A stretch of 64,000 nucleotides of DNA from Modestobacter roseus (GTDB taxonomy: Bacteria > Actinomycetota > Actinomycetes > Mycobacteriales > Geodermatophilaceae). The stretch is taken from the NCBI RefSeq assembly GCF_007994135.1, contig NZ_VLKF01000001.1, forward strand, positions 3,472,001 through 3,536,000. Reading direction: 5' to 3'. The notes beneath the pieces were generated by a model. That model was not told the DNA's origin. It made no database searches and was given only the letters and a program-made list of their open reading frames with translations. Below are positions 24,679 to 33,122 of the stretch, piece by piece. Both the position numbers and the translations under genes were made by a program. Position 1 is the first letter of the stretch; each line of letters begins with the position of its first letter.

Positions 24679-25467
24679 TCAGCGGCGGGTCTCGTCGATC
24701 CCGTCGGTGTCGACCTGCTCCTTGCGGACGGTCTCGCTCACCTGCTGCTGGTCGGTGACGGTCTCGGTGCCCAGGCGGACGCGCTCGACCGGCACGGCCT
24801 CCTTCTCCACGACGGGACGCTCGGCGTGCAGCGTCACCTCGTGCTCCTCCTCGGAGATGGCCGGTCCGTCCATGGCGTTGCCACGGTTGGCGTCGGTGAT
24901 CGGCTCACGCTCGAGCCGCACCTCCTCGTGGGACACCGGCACGGTCTCGGTCACGTTCTCGGTGACCACGAACTTGCGGAGCCGGGCGCGGCCGGTCTCC
25001 TCCTGCCGGGTGCCGACGTTCATGCGCTCCTCGGAGAGCGTCATCGCGTCGTCGGTGTTCGGGCCGGAGGTGTCGTGGCCCGTGGTCCCGTGCCGGTCGG
25101 TGTCGGTCGTCCCGGCAACCGTCTCCGTACGGGTGGTCTCCGTCGTCGCGGTGCCGCGGGTGGTGCCGTAGTACCGGTAGAGCTCCTGCTCCTCCTCGGG
25201 GGAGAGGTGCCCGTCGGTGTCGATCTTCGGCGCGTCCTTGACCTGCGCCTTGCTCACCGGGACGCGCACACCGTCGCCGGTCAGGTCGGCGTCCGCGATC
25301 GGGACGAAGGACTCCTTGGTGCCGAACATGCCGGTCTTCACGGTGACCCACTCCGGGTTGCCGGACTGGTCGTCGAGGTAGACCTCGGAGGCGGTGCCGA
25401 TCTTGTCGCCGTCAGCGTCATAGACGTCTGCGCCGATCACGCGGTCGAGGGTGTCGGTGCCGATCAT
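24679..25467 (-). CDS. PRC-barrel and DUF2382 domain stress protein
   Basis: 262 residues. The N-terminal PRC-barrel (about 5-80) begins DRVIGADVYDADGDKIGTAS. A linker rich in Thr, Asp and Arg separates it from a C-terminal DUF2382 (about 150-250) with VTENVTETVPVSHEEVRLE and repeated VEKEAVPVERVRL-type strands. Proteins of this architecture occur in soil actinobacteria and in desiccation-resistant bacteria and are generally regarded as stress-linked. No membrane segment is present. It is hydrophilic and acidic overall, and has its own promoter region to the right. Confidence 0.88.
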   Translation of the reverse strand: MIGTDTLDRVIGADVYDADGDKIGTASEVYLDDQSGNPEWVTVKTGMFGTKESFVPIADADLTGDGVRVPVSKAQVKDAPKIDTDGHLSPEEEQELYRYYGTTRGTATTETTRTETVAGTTDTDRHGTTGHDTSGPNTDDAMTLSEERMNVGTRQEETGRARLRKFVVTENVTETVPVSHEEVRLEREPITDANRGNAMDGPAISEEEHEVTLHAERPVVEKEAVPVERVRLGTETVTDQQQVSETVRKEQVDTDGIDETRR

Positions 25468-25723
25468 GGTTCCGTTCTCCTCAAGTTCGGGGACGTGTCG
25501 TCGCAGAGGGGTCTGCCCTCACGGCCCGCGCGGAAACGGCTGCAACACGATCGACATGCCCGAACGCGTGTGCCGCGCGGCGGGAAGGGAGGGCATCCGC
25601 GCAGGTCACGTGCTCGCGAGGGGCGAGATCGGCATCCGGAGCGACACGCCCGGGCGCGCTGGATTGGTCCCCGGCCAGGCGTGTCGTCCAGATCTGCGCC
25701 CGCTCCCGCCGCAGCATGGGGGC
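25468..25723. other. Intergenic region between divergent genes
   Basis: This is 256 bases between the PRC-barrel gene (-) and the DUF3097 gene (+). The ribosome site TGAGGAGAACGG sits just before the PRC-barrel start. I see no open frame with good codon bias, no strong dyad and no RNA gene. Confidence 0.5.
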
Positions 25724-26533
25724 GTGCCTCCCCGTTCGCCGTACGACGACCTGGTCCACCCCCGCACCCAGAAGAAGCCCTCGCCCCAGGTCGAGGCGCT
25801 GAAGGACGTCGTCGTCGAGGACCCCAGCAGCGGGTTCGTCGGCGCCGTCGTGCGCTGCGAGAAGGACGTCGTCCACCTCGAGGACCGGTTCGGGAAGGTC
25901 CGCGCCTACCCGCTCGGGCCCGGGTTCTGGGTCGACGGCCGGCCGGTGGTGCTGGTGCGGCCGAAGACCAACGCGCCGTCCGGCCCGCAGCGCAGCGCGT
26001 CGGGCTCGACGTACGTCGTCGGGGCCCGCGCCCGGGTGGCCCGCGAGGGGCGCATCTACGTGGAGGGCAAGCACGACGCCGAGCTGGTGGAGAAGGTCTG
26101 GGGCCACGACCTGCGGATCGAGGGCGTCGTCGTCGAGCCGCTGCACGGTGTGGACGACCTGCCGGGCATCGTCACGGAGTTCCGCCCGTCGTCGGGCCGC
26201 CGGCTGGGTGTGCTCGTCGACCACCTGGTGACCGGTTCCAAGGAGTCCCGGATCGCCGCCCAGGTCACCGGCGACCACGCGCTGGTGGTCGGGCACCCGT
26301 TCATCGACATCTGGCAGGCCGTCAAGCCGTCCGTGGTCGGGATCAAGGCCTGGCCGACGGTGCCGAGGGGTGAGGACTGGAAGACCGGCGTCTGCAAGCG
26401 GCTGGGCTGGGAGGACGACACCGGCTACGTCTGGGCGCAGCGCATCCTGGCCCGGGTGAAGGTGTGGACCGACCTGGAGCCGACGCTGATCGGCCGGGTC
26501 GAGGAGCTCATCGACTTCGTGACCACCGACTGA
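25724..26533 (+). CDS. DUF3097 family protein (Toprim-like)
   Basis: 269 residues, matching the actinobacterial DUF3097 family in length and sequence. IYVEGKHDAELVEKVWG is a Toprim-type beta-strand with its catalytic Glu, and GVLVDHLVTGSKES is positioned like the second Toprim acidic motif. Toprim domains cut or join nucleic acids in primases, topoisomerases and small nucleases. The cellular role of DUF3097 is not established. The GTG at 25724 starts the conserved sequence. A long hairpin separates it from the convergent aldo/keto reductase. Confidence 0.85.
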   Translation: MPPRSPYDDLVHPRTQKKPSPQVEALKDVVVEDPSSGFVGAVVRCEKDVVHLEDRFGKVRAYPLGPGFWVDGRPVVLVRPKTNAPSGPQRSASGSTYVVGARARVAREGRIYVEGKHDAELVEKVWGHDLRIEGVVVEPLHGVDDLPGIVTEFRPSSGRRLGVLVDHLVTGSKESRIAAQVTGDHALVVGHPFIDIWQAVKPSVVGIKAWPTVPRGEDWKTGVCKRLGWEDDTGYVWAQRILARVKVWTDLEPTLIGRVEELIDFVTTD

Positions 26534-26550
26534 CCCGCCTTCGACGTCGA

Positions 26551-26604
26551 CACTGTGCGGTGAGTGCCCACTCCGGGATCCGAGTGGGCACTCACCGCAC
26601 AGTG
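26551..26604. terminator. Very long perfect hairpin between convergent genes
   Basis: The 23 bases at 26551-26573 are exactly complementary to 26582-26604, with an 8-base loop. It starts 17 bases after the DUF3097 stop. The stem is longer than a terminator needs, so it may be a dispersed palindromic element that also ends transcription. Confidence 0.7.
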
Positions 26605-26668
26605 CCCGGAGACGACGGCGGCCGCCGCCCCCGGTGGGGACGGCGGCCGGCGCACGCGACGTGCTTGC

Positions 26669-27517
26669 TCAGCTGGGGATGTAGTTGAACTCGTCGGGGT
26701 TCGGGCCGTTGCGGCCGTCCTTGCGGTCCAGACCGTCGATCTCCCGCATGTCGTCCTCGGTGAGCTCGAAGTCGAACAGCGCGAAGTTCTGCTCGACCCG
26801 GCTGCGGGTGACCGACTTGGGGAAGATGATGTCCCCGCGCTGGACGGCCCAGCGGAGCGCGGCCTGCGCCGGGCTCTTGCCGTACCGCTCACCGACCCGG
26901 ATGAGCGTCGGGTCGTCGAGCACCTTGCCCTGCGCGATCGGGGCCCAGGCCTCGGTGTGGATCTCGTGCTCGGCGTTGAACGCCCGCAGGTCGTCCTGCG
27001 CGAAGTAGGGGTGCACCTCGATCTGGTTCACCACCGGCCGGACCTCGGTCTCGGCGAACAGCCGGTTGAGGTGGTGGGCGTTGAAGTTGGAGACGCCGAT
27101 GGCCTTGACCCGGCCGGAGCGGTAGATCTCCTCCATCGCCTTCCAGGTCTCGACGTAGTCGACGTCGATGCCCGGCAGCGGCCAGTGCACGAGGAACAGG
27201 TCCAGGTAGTCGAACTCCAGCGCGTCCATGGTGCCGTCGAACGCCTTCAGCGCGGCGTCGCGGGCGTGGAAGCCGTTGTTCAGCTTGGAGGTCACGAAGA
27301 CCTCCTCGCGCGGCACGCCGGACTGGCGGACGGCCTCGCCGACCTCGGCCTCGTTGCCGTACATCTCGGCGGTGTCGATGTGCCGGTAGCCGACCTCGAG
27401 GGCCGTGCGGGTGGCCTCGACGGTGTCCTCGGGCTTGATCTGGAAGACGCCGAAGCCCAGCTGCGGGATCTCGACGCCGTTGTTCAGGGTGATCGTGGGC
27501 ACGGTGGTGGTGGCCAT
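26669..27517 (-). CDS. Aldo/keto reductase, 2,5-diketo-D-gluconate reductase type
   Basis: 282 residues. The tetrad is visible: HIDTAEMYGNE supplies Asp and Tyr, FVTSKLNN the Lys and LFLVHWPLP the His. IGVSNFNAHHL and IFPKSVTRSRVEQNF are the NADPH-site blocks of the AKR5-like bacterial group. It reduces small aldehydes or ketones such as methylglyoxal or diketo-gluconate with NADPH. AGAGGAGA precedes the ATG. It stands alone, downstream of the SulP-MerR operon on the same strand. Confidence 0.93.
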   Translation of the reverse strand: MATTTVPTITLNNGVEIPQLGFGVFQIKPEDTVEATRTALEVGYRHIDTAEMYGNEAEVGEAVRQSGVPREEVFVTSKLNNGFHARDAALKAFDGTMDALEFDYLDLFLVHWPLPGIDVDYVETWKAMEEIYRSGRVKAIGVSNFNAHHLNRLFAETEVRPVVNQIEVHPYFAQDDLRAFNAEHEIHTEAWAPIAQGKVLDDPTLIRVGERYGKSPAQAALRWAVQRGDIIFPKSVTRSRVEQNFALFDFELTEDDMREIDGLDRKDGRNGPNPDEFNYIPS

Positions 27518-27651
27518 GCGTGGTCTCCTCTTCTCGACTACGGGTGAGTGGCGGCGCGCGGGGACCTTCCGCGCTGCCGGCCTGGGGCTCTGCCTACCCG
27601 GGCCCGGCCGCCGCTACCCGCGAGTCATCTCACCCCGGGTGGCGGGAATGC

Positions 27652-28050
27652 TCAGGGCAGCCGCCGGGCCAGGTCGCCGGCGAAGTCCTCGGCCACGGCC
27701 AGCTGCTCGCGCAGCGCGGTGACCCGGGCGGTGGCCGCCTCGTGGAACATCCGCAGCCGGTCCAGCAGGCGTTCGCGGTCACCGGTGGCCCGCTCGAGGT
27801 CGGCCAGCAGGGTGAGCAGCTCCTGCATCTCCTCGAGGCTGAAGCCCAGCGGCTTCATCCGCTTGATGACCTCGAACCGGGCGACGTCGGCCTCGCTGTA
27901 GAGCCGGAAGCCGCCCTCGGTCCGCGCCGTGGGGACGACGAGGCCGTTCTCCTCGTAGAACCGGATGGTGCGCAGGCTGAGCCCGGTCCGCTCGGCGACC
28001 TGGCCGATCTGCACCAGCCCGCCGCCGGCGGCCGCGGTGGCCGGGGGCAT
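27652..28050 (-). CDS. MerR family transcriptional regulator
   Basis: 132 residues. The MerR winged helix (QIGQVAERTGLSLRTIRFYEENGLV, about residues 14-38, shown in part by RTIRFYEENGLV) is followed by the family's FRLYSEADVARFEVIKRM block. A coiled dimerisation helix rich in Leu, Glu and Arg forms the C-terminal half. No Cys metal-binding pattern is present. Its ATG overlaps the SulP stop (TGATG), so the two are translated together. The dyad upstream of SulP (29600-29620) is the expected target. Confidence 0.92.
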   Translation of the reverse strand: MPPATAAAGGGLVQIGQVAERTGLSLRTIRFYEENGLVVPTARTEGGFRLYSEADVARFEVIKRMKPLGFSLEEMQELLTLLADLERATGDRERLLDRLRMFHEAATARVTALREQLAVAEDFAGDLARRLP

Positions 28051-29531
28051 CAGTGCGCCCCGGCGAGCTGGCCGGTGTGCCGGTCGTAGCGGTCGGCCGA
28101 GTGGCCGGTCAGGCCGACGACCTGGACCTGCTTGCCGCGCAACTCGTACTTGTGCGTGATCGCGTCCAGCGCGGCCACCGTGGAGGCGTCCCAGACGTGC
28201 GCGTGGGTCAGGTCGATGACGACGTTCGTCGGGTCGCCGGCGTAGTCGAACTGGGTGTAGAGGTCGTTGCTGGAGGCGAAGAACAGCGCGCCGCTCACCT
28301 GGTAGACGCGGGTGTCGCCGTCCGGGTCGGTGACGCTGGTGACCTCGACCAGGTGGGCCACCCGGCGGGCGAACAGCACGCAGGCGACCAGCACGCCGGC
28401 GCCCACGCCGATGGCGAGGTTGTGGGTGATCAGGGTGCCGGCCACCGTCGTGAGCATCACCGCGGTCTCGCTGTACGGCATCCGGTGGATGGTGCGCAGG
28501 CTGTGCCAGTCGAAGGTGGCGATGGAGACGAACACCATCACCGCGACGAGGGCGGCCATCGGGATGATGCCGACGACGTCGCCCAGCGCGACCACGAGCA
28601 CGAGCAGCAGGGCGCCGGCCAGGAAGGTCGACAGCCGGGTGCGGGCGCCGGACTTCACGTTGATCATGGTCTGGCCGATCATCGCGCAGCCGCCCATGCC
28701 GCCGAACAGGCCCGAGGCGATGTTCGCGGTGCCCTGGCCCCAGGACTCCCGGGTCTTGTTCGAGGGCGTGTCGGTGATGTCGTCGACCAGCTTCGCCGTC
28801 ATCAGCGACTCCATCAGCCCGACGAAGGCGACGCCGAGGGCGAAGGGCGTGATGATCGCCAGCGTCTCGAGCGTGAACGGCACCGCCGGGATGCCGAAGA
28901 AGGGCAGGGTGTCGGGCAGCGCGCCCTGGTCCCCCACGGTGGGCACCTCCCATCCGGCGGCGACGACGGCACCGGTGACCAGCACGATCGCCACCAGCGG
29001 CGCCGGGACGGCGCTGGTGAGCCGCGGCAGCCCGAAGATGATCGCCAGGCCGACGGCGGCCAGCGGGTAGACCAGCCACGGGACGTCGACCAGGTGGGTC
29101 AGCTGGGCGGTGAAGATCAGGATGGCCAGGGCGTTGACGAAGCCCACCATCACGCTGCGCGGGATGAACCGCATGAGCTTGGCGAACCCGAGCAGGCCGA
29201 GCACCACCTGGAAGACCCCGCCGAGGACGACGGCGGCGAAGAGGTACTCGACGCCGTACTCCAGCGCCAGCGGCGCCACCACCAGCGCGATCGCACCCGT
29301 TGCCGCGGTGATCATCGCCGGTCGGCCGCCGGTGAAGGCGATGACCACGGCCATCACGAACGACGAGTAGAGGCCCACCCGCGGGTCGACCCCGGCCAGG
29401 ATGGAGAAGCTGATCGCCTCGGGGATCAGTGCCAGCGCGACGACGAGGCCGGCCAGCACCTCGGTGCGGGCGACGGAGGGGTGCAGCCAGGCGGGGCGGC
29501 TCAGCCGTGCGGCGGGCAGGGTGAGGGACAA
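28050..29531 (-). CDS. SulP family anion transporter with STAS domain
   Basis: 493 residues. About 10-12 membrane helices are visible, with the SulP-typical [20 protein letters not shown] near the start and [19 protein letters not shown] in the core. A C-terminal STAS domain (about 390-480) contains [17 protein letters not shown]. The family carries sulfate, bicarbonate or dicarboxylates, often with Na+ or H+. I chose TTG at 29531 because CTGGAG lies 7 bases upstream and it removes an unlikely hydrophilic extension. Co-translation with a MerR regulator is unusual and suggests inducible expression. Confidence 0.9.
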   Translation of the reverse strand: MSLTLPAARLSRPAWLHPSVARTEVLAGLVVALALIPEAISFSILAGVDPRVGLYSSFVMAVVIAFTGGRPAMITAATGAIALVVAPLALEYGVEYLFAAVVLGGVFQVVLGLLGFAKLMRFIPRSVMVGFVNALAILIFTAQLTHLVDVPWLVYPLAAVGLAIIFGLPRLTSAVPAPLVAIVLVTGAVVAAGWEVPTVGDQGALPDTLPFFGIPAVPFTLETLAIITPFALGVAFVGLMESLMTAKLVDDITDTPSNKTRESWGQGTANIASGLFGGMGGCAMIGQTMINVKSGARTRLSTFLAGALLLVLVVALGDVVGIIPMAALVAVMVFVSIATFDWHSLRTIHRMPYSETAVMLTTVAGTLITHNLAIGVGAGVLVACVLFARRVAHLVEVTSVTDPDGDTRVYQVSGALFFASSNDLYTQFDYAGDPTNVVIDLTHAHVWDASTVAALDAITHKYELRGKQVQVVGLTGHSADRYDRHTGQLAGAH

Positions 29532-29599
29532 GCAGGACTCCAGGAGCTCTCCGGCGCAGGGCGGCACGCCCGCGCGATCTACCCCCACCCTGCCGGACG

Positions 29600-29620
29600 A
29601 CCCTTCCCTCACGTAAGGGT
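29600..29620 (-). promoter_or_regulatory. MerR-type operator upstream of sulP-merR
   Basis: ACCCTT-N9-AAGGGT (29600-29605 and 29615-29620), with a CACGT core, has the size and symmetry of MerR-family sites. These lie between -35 and -10. It touches the stop codon of the upstream MFS gene. Confidence 0.5.
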
Positions 29621-30903
29621 CAGGTGGTGAGTCCTCCGTCACGTCCGGCGGGGACCTCGGCCACGACGGGGGCGTCCGGACGGCGCAGCACCAGCCACCC
29701 GGCGACACCGACCAGCCCGGCCAGCGCCGCACCGAGCGCGGGGACGGCGAACGCGCCCTCGGCGCCCCACGCGTCCACGGCGGCGCCGGCCAGGGCCGAG
29801 CCGGCGGTCACCCCGACGGTCAGCCCGGTGGAGGTCCAGGTCAGCCCCTCGGTGAGCGCTGCCCGGGGCACCCGCGACTCGACCAGCGACATCCCGGCCA
29901 CCAGCAGCGGGGCGATGGCCAGCCCGGCCAGGAAGGCCACCCCGACCAGCACCGGCAGCGAGTCGACCAGGTGCAGCGCCTGCGCCGCGAGGCCGAACAG
30001 CAGGGCGCAGGCCAGGAACCGGCTGACCAGCGTGCCGGGCAGCCGGAGCACCCCGTAGGCCAGCCCGGCGACCAGGCTGCCCGCGGCGTAGGTGGACAGC
30101 GCGAGCCCGGCGGCGGCCGGGTGCCCCTCCGCCTCGGCGAACCCCACGACCACGACGTCGATCGCGCCGAACACGCTGCCCATCGCCAGGTAGGTGACCG
30201 CGATCGCCACCAGCCCCGGGGTGAGCACCCGCACCCGGGGCCGCGGCTCGCCGGCCACCCGCCGCTCCACCGGCGGCGCGGTCGCCTCCAGCCGGGAGAG
30301 CACCAGCCCGCCGACGACGCCCAGCAGCAGCCCGGTCAGGAAGCCGGCCGGCGGGGACACCGAGGCGGCGAGCACGGTGACGGCGGGCGGGGCGGCGACG
30401 AAGACCACCTCGTCTGCGACGGACTCGAAGGCGAAGGCGGTCTGCCGCTGCTCGGCGTCCGGCAGCGCGTGCGCCCACCGGCTGCGCACCACCGAGCCGA
30501 CGTTGGAGCCGCTGGCCCCGCAGACGGCGGCCAGCGCGAACCAGGCCCAGCGGGGCCCGTCGGCGACGACCACGGTGACGAAGGCCAGCCCGGTGACCAG
30601 GTAGAGCAGCGCCGTCCAGCGCAGCACCGGGCTCTGCCCGATCCGGTCCATCAGCCGGGCCCACTGGGGGCTGGCGACCGCGAAGGCGAGCGACAGCGTG
30701 CCGGCGATCGCGCCGGCCAGCGCGTAGCTGCCGGTCTCCCCGGCGACCAGCAGCACCGAGCCCAGCCCGACGGTGGCCATCGGCACCCGGGCGAACCAGC
30801 CGGCCAGGGAGAAGGCCCGGGCGCCCGGCACGCTGAACAGCCGGGCGTAGGGGGAGAAGACGGTGCGGGCTGACACGTTCTCGTTCTCGCGCTTCCTGGC
30901 CAC
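29620..30903 (-). CDS. MFS transporter, 12-helix type
   Basis: 427 residues with about 12 hydrophobic segments. WARLMDRIGQSPVLRWTALL resembles motif A between helices 2 and 3. No drug-family (DHA2) motif is seen, and the sequence resembles uncharacterised actinobacterial MFS permeases. The GTG at 30903 gives a basic start (ARKRENEN); a GTG at 30876 is an alternative. It is divergent from moaA and lies 88 bases upstream of the SulP-MerR operon on the same strand. The substrate is unknown. Confidence 0.85.
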   Translation of the reverse strand: MARKRENENVSARTVFSPYARLFSVPGARAFSLAGWFARVPMATVGLGSVLLVAGETGSYALAGAIAGTLSLAFAVASPQWARLMDRIGQSPVLRWTALLYLVTGLAFVTVVVADGPRWAWFALAAVCGASGSNVGSVVRSRWAHALPDAEQRQTAFAFESVADEVVFVAAPPAVTVLAASVSPPAGFLTGLLLGVVGGLVLSRLEATAPPVERRVAGEPRPRVRVLTPGLVAIAVTYLAMGSVFGAIDVVVVGFAEAEGHPAAAGLALSTYAAGSLVAGLAYGVLRLPGTLVSRFLACALLFGLAAQALHLVDSLPVLVGVAFLAGLAIAPLLVAGMSLVESRVPRAALTEGLTWTSTGLTVGVTAGSALAGAAVDAWGAEGAFAVPALGAALAGLVGVAGWLVLRRPDAPVVAEVPAGRDGGLTT

Positions 30904-30982
30904 AGGCGAGTGCGGGGGTGCCCGCCGGACCCTCGGGTGGCGGTGCCGAACCTAGCAGCGCACCACCGCTCGCGTACGCCAC

Positions 30983-30988
30983 TACATT
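30983..30988 (+). promoter_or_regulatory. Probable -10 element of leaderless moaA
   Basis: TACATT ends 7 bases before the moaA GTG, with no ribosome site in between. This fits a leaderless transcript. Confidence 0.45.
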
Positions 30989-30995
30989 GGGTCGG

Positions 30996-32045
30996 GTGAC
31001 CACCTCCAGCCCCCTGCCCGACCCGCGGGTGCGCCCCCAGGTCACCCCGGGCACCGGCGGGCTGGTCGACCGGCACGGCCGGGTCGCCACCGACCTGCGC
31101 GTGTCCCTGACCGACCGCTGCAACCTGCGCTGCACGTACTGCATGCCGCCGGAGGGCCTGCAGTGGCTGCCGAAGGTCGAGCAGCTCACCGACGACGAGG
31201 TCGTCCGGCTGGTCCGGATCGGCGTCGAGCTGCTGGGCGTCCGCGAGGTCCGGTTCACCGGTGGTGAGCCGCTGCTGCGCCCGGGGCTGCCCGGCATCGT
31301 CGCGGCCAGCACCGCGCTGCACCCCCGGCCGGAGGTCTCGCTGACCACCAATGCGATCGGGCTGTCCCGGATGGCGCCGGCGCTGGCGGCGGCCGGGCTC
31401 GACCGGATCAACGTCAGCCTGGACACCCTGGACCGCGACCGGTTCAAGCAGCTCACCTACCGCGACCGGCTCGACGACGTGCTGGCCGGCCTGCGGGCCG
31501 CGCACGACGCCGGGCTCACCCCGGTCAAGGTCAACGCCGTGCTGCTGCACGGGATCAACGACGTCGACGCCGTCCCGCTGCTCGACTTCTGCCTGGAGCA
31601 GGGCTACGAGCTGCGGTTCATCGAGCAGATGCCGCTGGACGCCCACCACGCCTGGACCCGCGGCCGGATGGTCACCGGCGAGGACATCCTGGATCGGCTC
31701 TCCACCGCGCACACGCTGACCCCCGCCACGGAGGACCGCGGCTCTGCCCCGGCCGAGCGCTGGCTGGTCGACGGCGGCCCGGCCACCGTGGGCGTGATCG
31801 CCTCGGTCACCCGCTCCTTCTGCGGCGCCTGCGACCGCACCCGGGTCACCGCCGACGGCCAGGTGCGCAACTGCCTGTTCGCCCGGGACGAGTCCGACCT
31901 GCGTGGCCCGATGCGCGAGGGCGCCACCGACGCCGAGCTGGCCGACCGCTGGCGGATCGCCACGCTGGGCAAGCTGCCCGGCCACGGCATCGACGACCCG
32001 TCGTTCCTGCAACCCTCGCGGCCGATGTCCGCGATCGGGGGCTGA
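30996..32045 (+). CDS. moaA: GTP 3',8-cyclase MoaA
   Basis: 349 residues. The radical-SAM cluster motif is CNLRCTYC, and FTGGEPLL is the SAM-binding GGE motif. The C-terminal cluster Cys lie in FCGACDRTRVTADGQVRNC. The C-terminus ends in Gly-Gly (SAIGG), as required for the MoaA partner reaction. It converts GTP to 3',8-cyclo-GTP, the first step of molybdenum cofactor synthesis. moaD follows after 5 bases. MoaC is not in the window. Confidence 0.97.
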   Translation: MTTSSPLPDPRVRPQVTPGTGGLVDRHGRVATDLRVSLTDRCNLRCTYCMPPEGLQWLPKVEQLTDDEVVRLVRIGVELLGVREVRFTGGEPLLRPGLPGIVAASTALHPRPEVSLTTNAIGLSRMAPALAAAGLDRINVSLDTLDRDRFKQLTYRDRLDDVLAGLRAAHDAGLTPVKVNAVLLHGINDVDAVPLLDFCLEQGYELRFIEQMPLDAHHAWTRGRMVTGEDILDRLSTAHTLTPATEDRGSAPAERWLVDGGPATVGVIASVTRSFCGACDRTRVTADGQVRNCLFARDESDLRGPMREGATDAELADRWRIATLGKLPGHGIDDPSFLQPSRPMSAIGG

Positions 32046-32050
32046 GGCCG

Positions 32051-32293
32051 GTGACGGTCACCGTCCGGTACTTCGCCGGGGCGCGCGCCGCCGCCGGTGT
32101 CACCACCGAGTCGCGGGAGGCGGCCAGCCTCGCCGAGCTGGTCGGCCAGATCGTCGACGACCACGGCGAGCGGCTGGAGCGGGTGCTCACCGCGTGCTCG
32201 TTCCTGGTCGACGGAACGCAGACCCGGGACCGGTCGTTGGTGCTGTCGCCCGGTGCGGTGGTGGACGTCCTGCCGCCGTTCGCCGGGGGATGA
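32051..32293 (+). CDS. moaD: MoaD/ThiS family sulfur carrier, molybdopterin synthase small subunit
   Basis: 80 residues with a ubiquitin-like beta-grasp pattern ending in the essential VLPPFAGG C-terminus, whose terminal Gly is converted to a thiocarboxylate. It partners MoaE (encoded at 34828-35247) to add the dithiolene sulfurs to cyclic pyranopterin monophosphate. It is separated by 5 bases from moaA, which identifies it as MoaD rather than ThiS. Confidence 0.94.
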   Translation: MTVTVRYFAGARAAAGVTTESREAASLAELVGQIVDDHGERLERVLTACSFLVDGTQTRDRSLVLSPGAVVDVLPPFAGG

Positions 32294-32308
32294 CGTGAGG
32301 AGAGCGAC

Positions 32309-32527
32309 ATGAGCGTGTGGGACAAGGCCAAGGCCAAGGTGGACCAGGCCGTGGGCCATGCCGAGGAGCTCTGGGGCCAGTCGCACGGCGACGCGGCCGC
32401 CGCGCTCGACGGCGAGGCCCGCCGCCTGGAGGGCGAGGTCGAGGAGGAGCAGGCCGAGCACCCCGAGCACTCGCACCCCGGGCAGCACCCCGACGACGAC
32501 GGGCTGGCCGGCGCCGGAGCCCGCTGA
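32309..32527 (+). CDS. Small hydrophilic protein, function unknown
   Basis: 72 residues. The N-terminal half (SVWDKAKAKVDQAVGHAEEL) is an amphipathic helix with Lys and Glu alternation, broadly like CsbD-type stress proteins. The C-terminal half is acidic and His-rich (EHPEHSHPGQHPDDD), which could bind divalent metal. GAGGAGAGCGAC lies before the ATG. It starts 15 bases after moaD and may be co-transcribed. Family assignment is not secure. Confidence 0.6.
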   Translation: MSVWDKAKAKVDQAVGHAEELWGQSHGDAAAALDGEARRLEGEVEEEQAEHPEHSHPGQHPDDDGLAGAGAR

Positions 32528-32613
32528 CCCACGCCGCGGCGGCCACCGCGGGCCGCCCGGTGCGGCCAGACTGACCCCCTCAGGCACCACGCCGGTCGAC
32601 CGAGGGAGTCGTC

Positions 32614-33105
32614 ATGACCGAGCTGGCCCCACCCCTGCCGCAGCTGCTGCACGCCGACGAGGGCGCGGCGCTGTGGTTCACGGGCAACCTGATCACCGTG
32701 AAGGCGACCGGCGGGGAGACCCACGGCCGCGTCACGGTGGTCGAGTTCCTGAACCCGCCGGGCTTCGGCCCCCCGCTGCACCGGCACGTGCACGAGGACG
32801 AGATGTTCTACGTCCTCGAAGGATCGGCGGTGTTCCACTGCGACGGCGCGGAACTGCCGGCCGGTCCGGGGGACTTCGTGCTCCTCCCGTCCGGCATCCC
32901 GCACACCTTCCTGGTCTCCCCGGACGGGCCGCTGCGCACCCTGCAGATCACCACCCCGGCCGGCTTCGAGCAGTTCGCCGCCGCCGTGGGGGAGCCGGCC
33001 ACGGAGCGCCGGCTGCCGGACCCGGCACCCGTCGACCCCGCCGCCCTCGCCCACGCCGCGGCGCTGCACGGGCTGGAGATCCTGGGGCCGCCCCCGAGCC
33101 CGTGA
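32614..33105 (+). CDS. Cupin domain protein
   Basis: 163 residues. Cupin motif 1 reads HRHVHEDEMFYVLEG and carries the metal ligands (two or three His and one Glu). Motif 2 has PSGIPHTFL with the last His. The C-terminal tail is helical. Single cupins act as quercetinase-like dioxygenases, isomerases or sensors. GAGGGAG precedes the ATG. It is convergent with the SpoIIE phosphatase gene. The substrate is unknown. Confidence 0.9.
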   Translation: MTELAPPLPQLLHADEGAALWFTGNLITVKATGGETHGRVTVVEFLNPPGFGPPLHRHVHEDEMFYVLEGSAVFHCDGAELPAGPGDFVLLPSGIPHTFLVSPDGPLRTLQITTPAGFEQFAAAVGEPATERRLPDPAPVDPAALAHAAALHGLEILGPPPSP

Positions 33106-33122
33106 CGCCGGGAGGACGCCGT

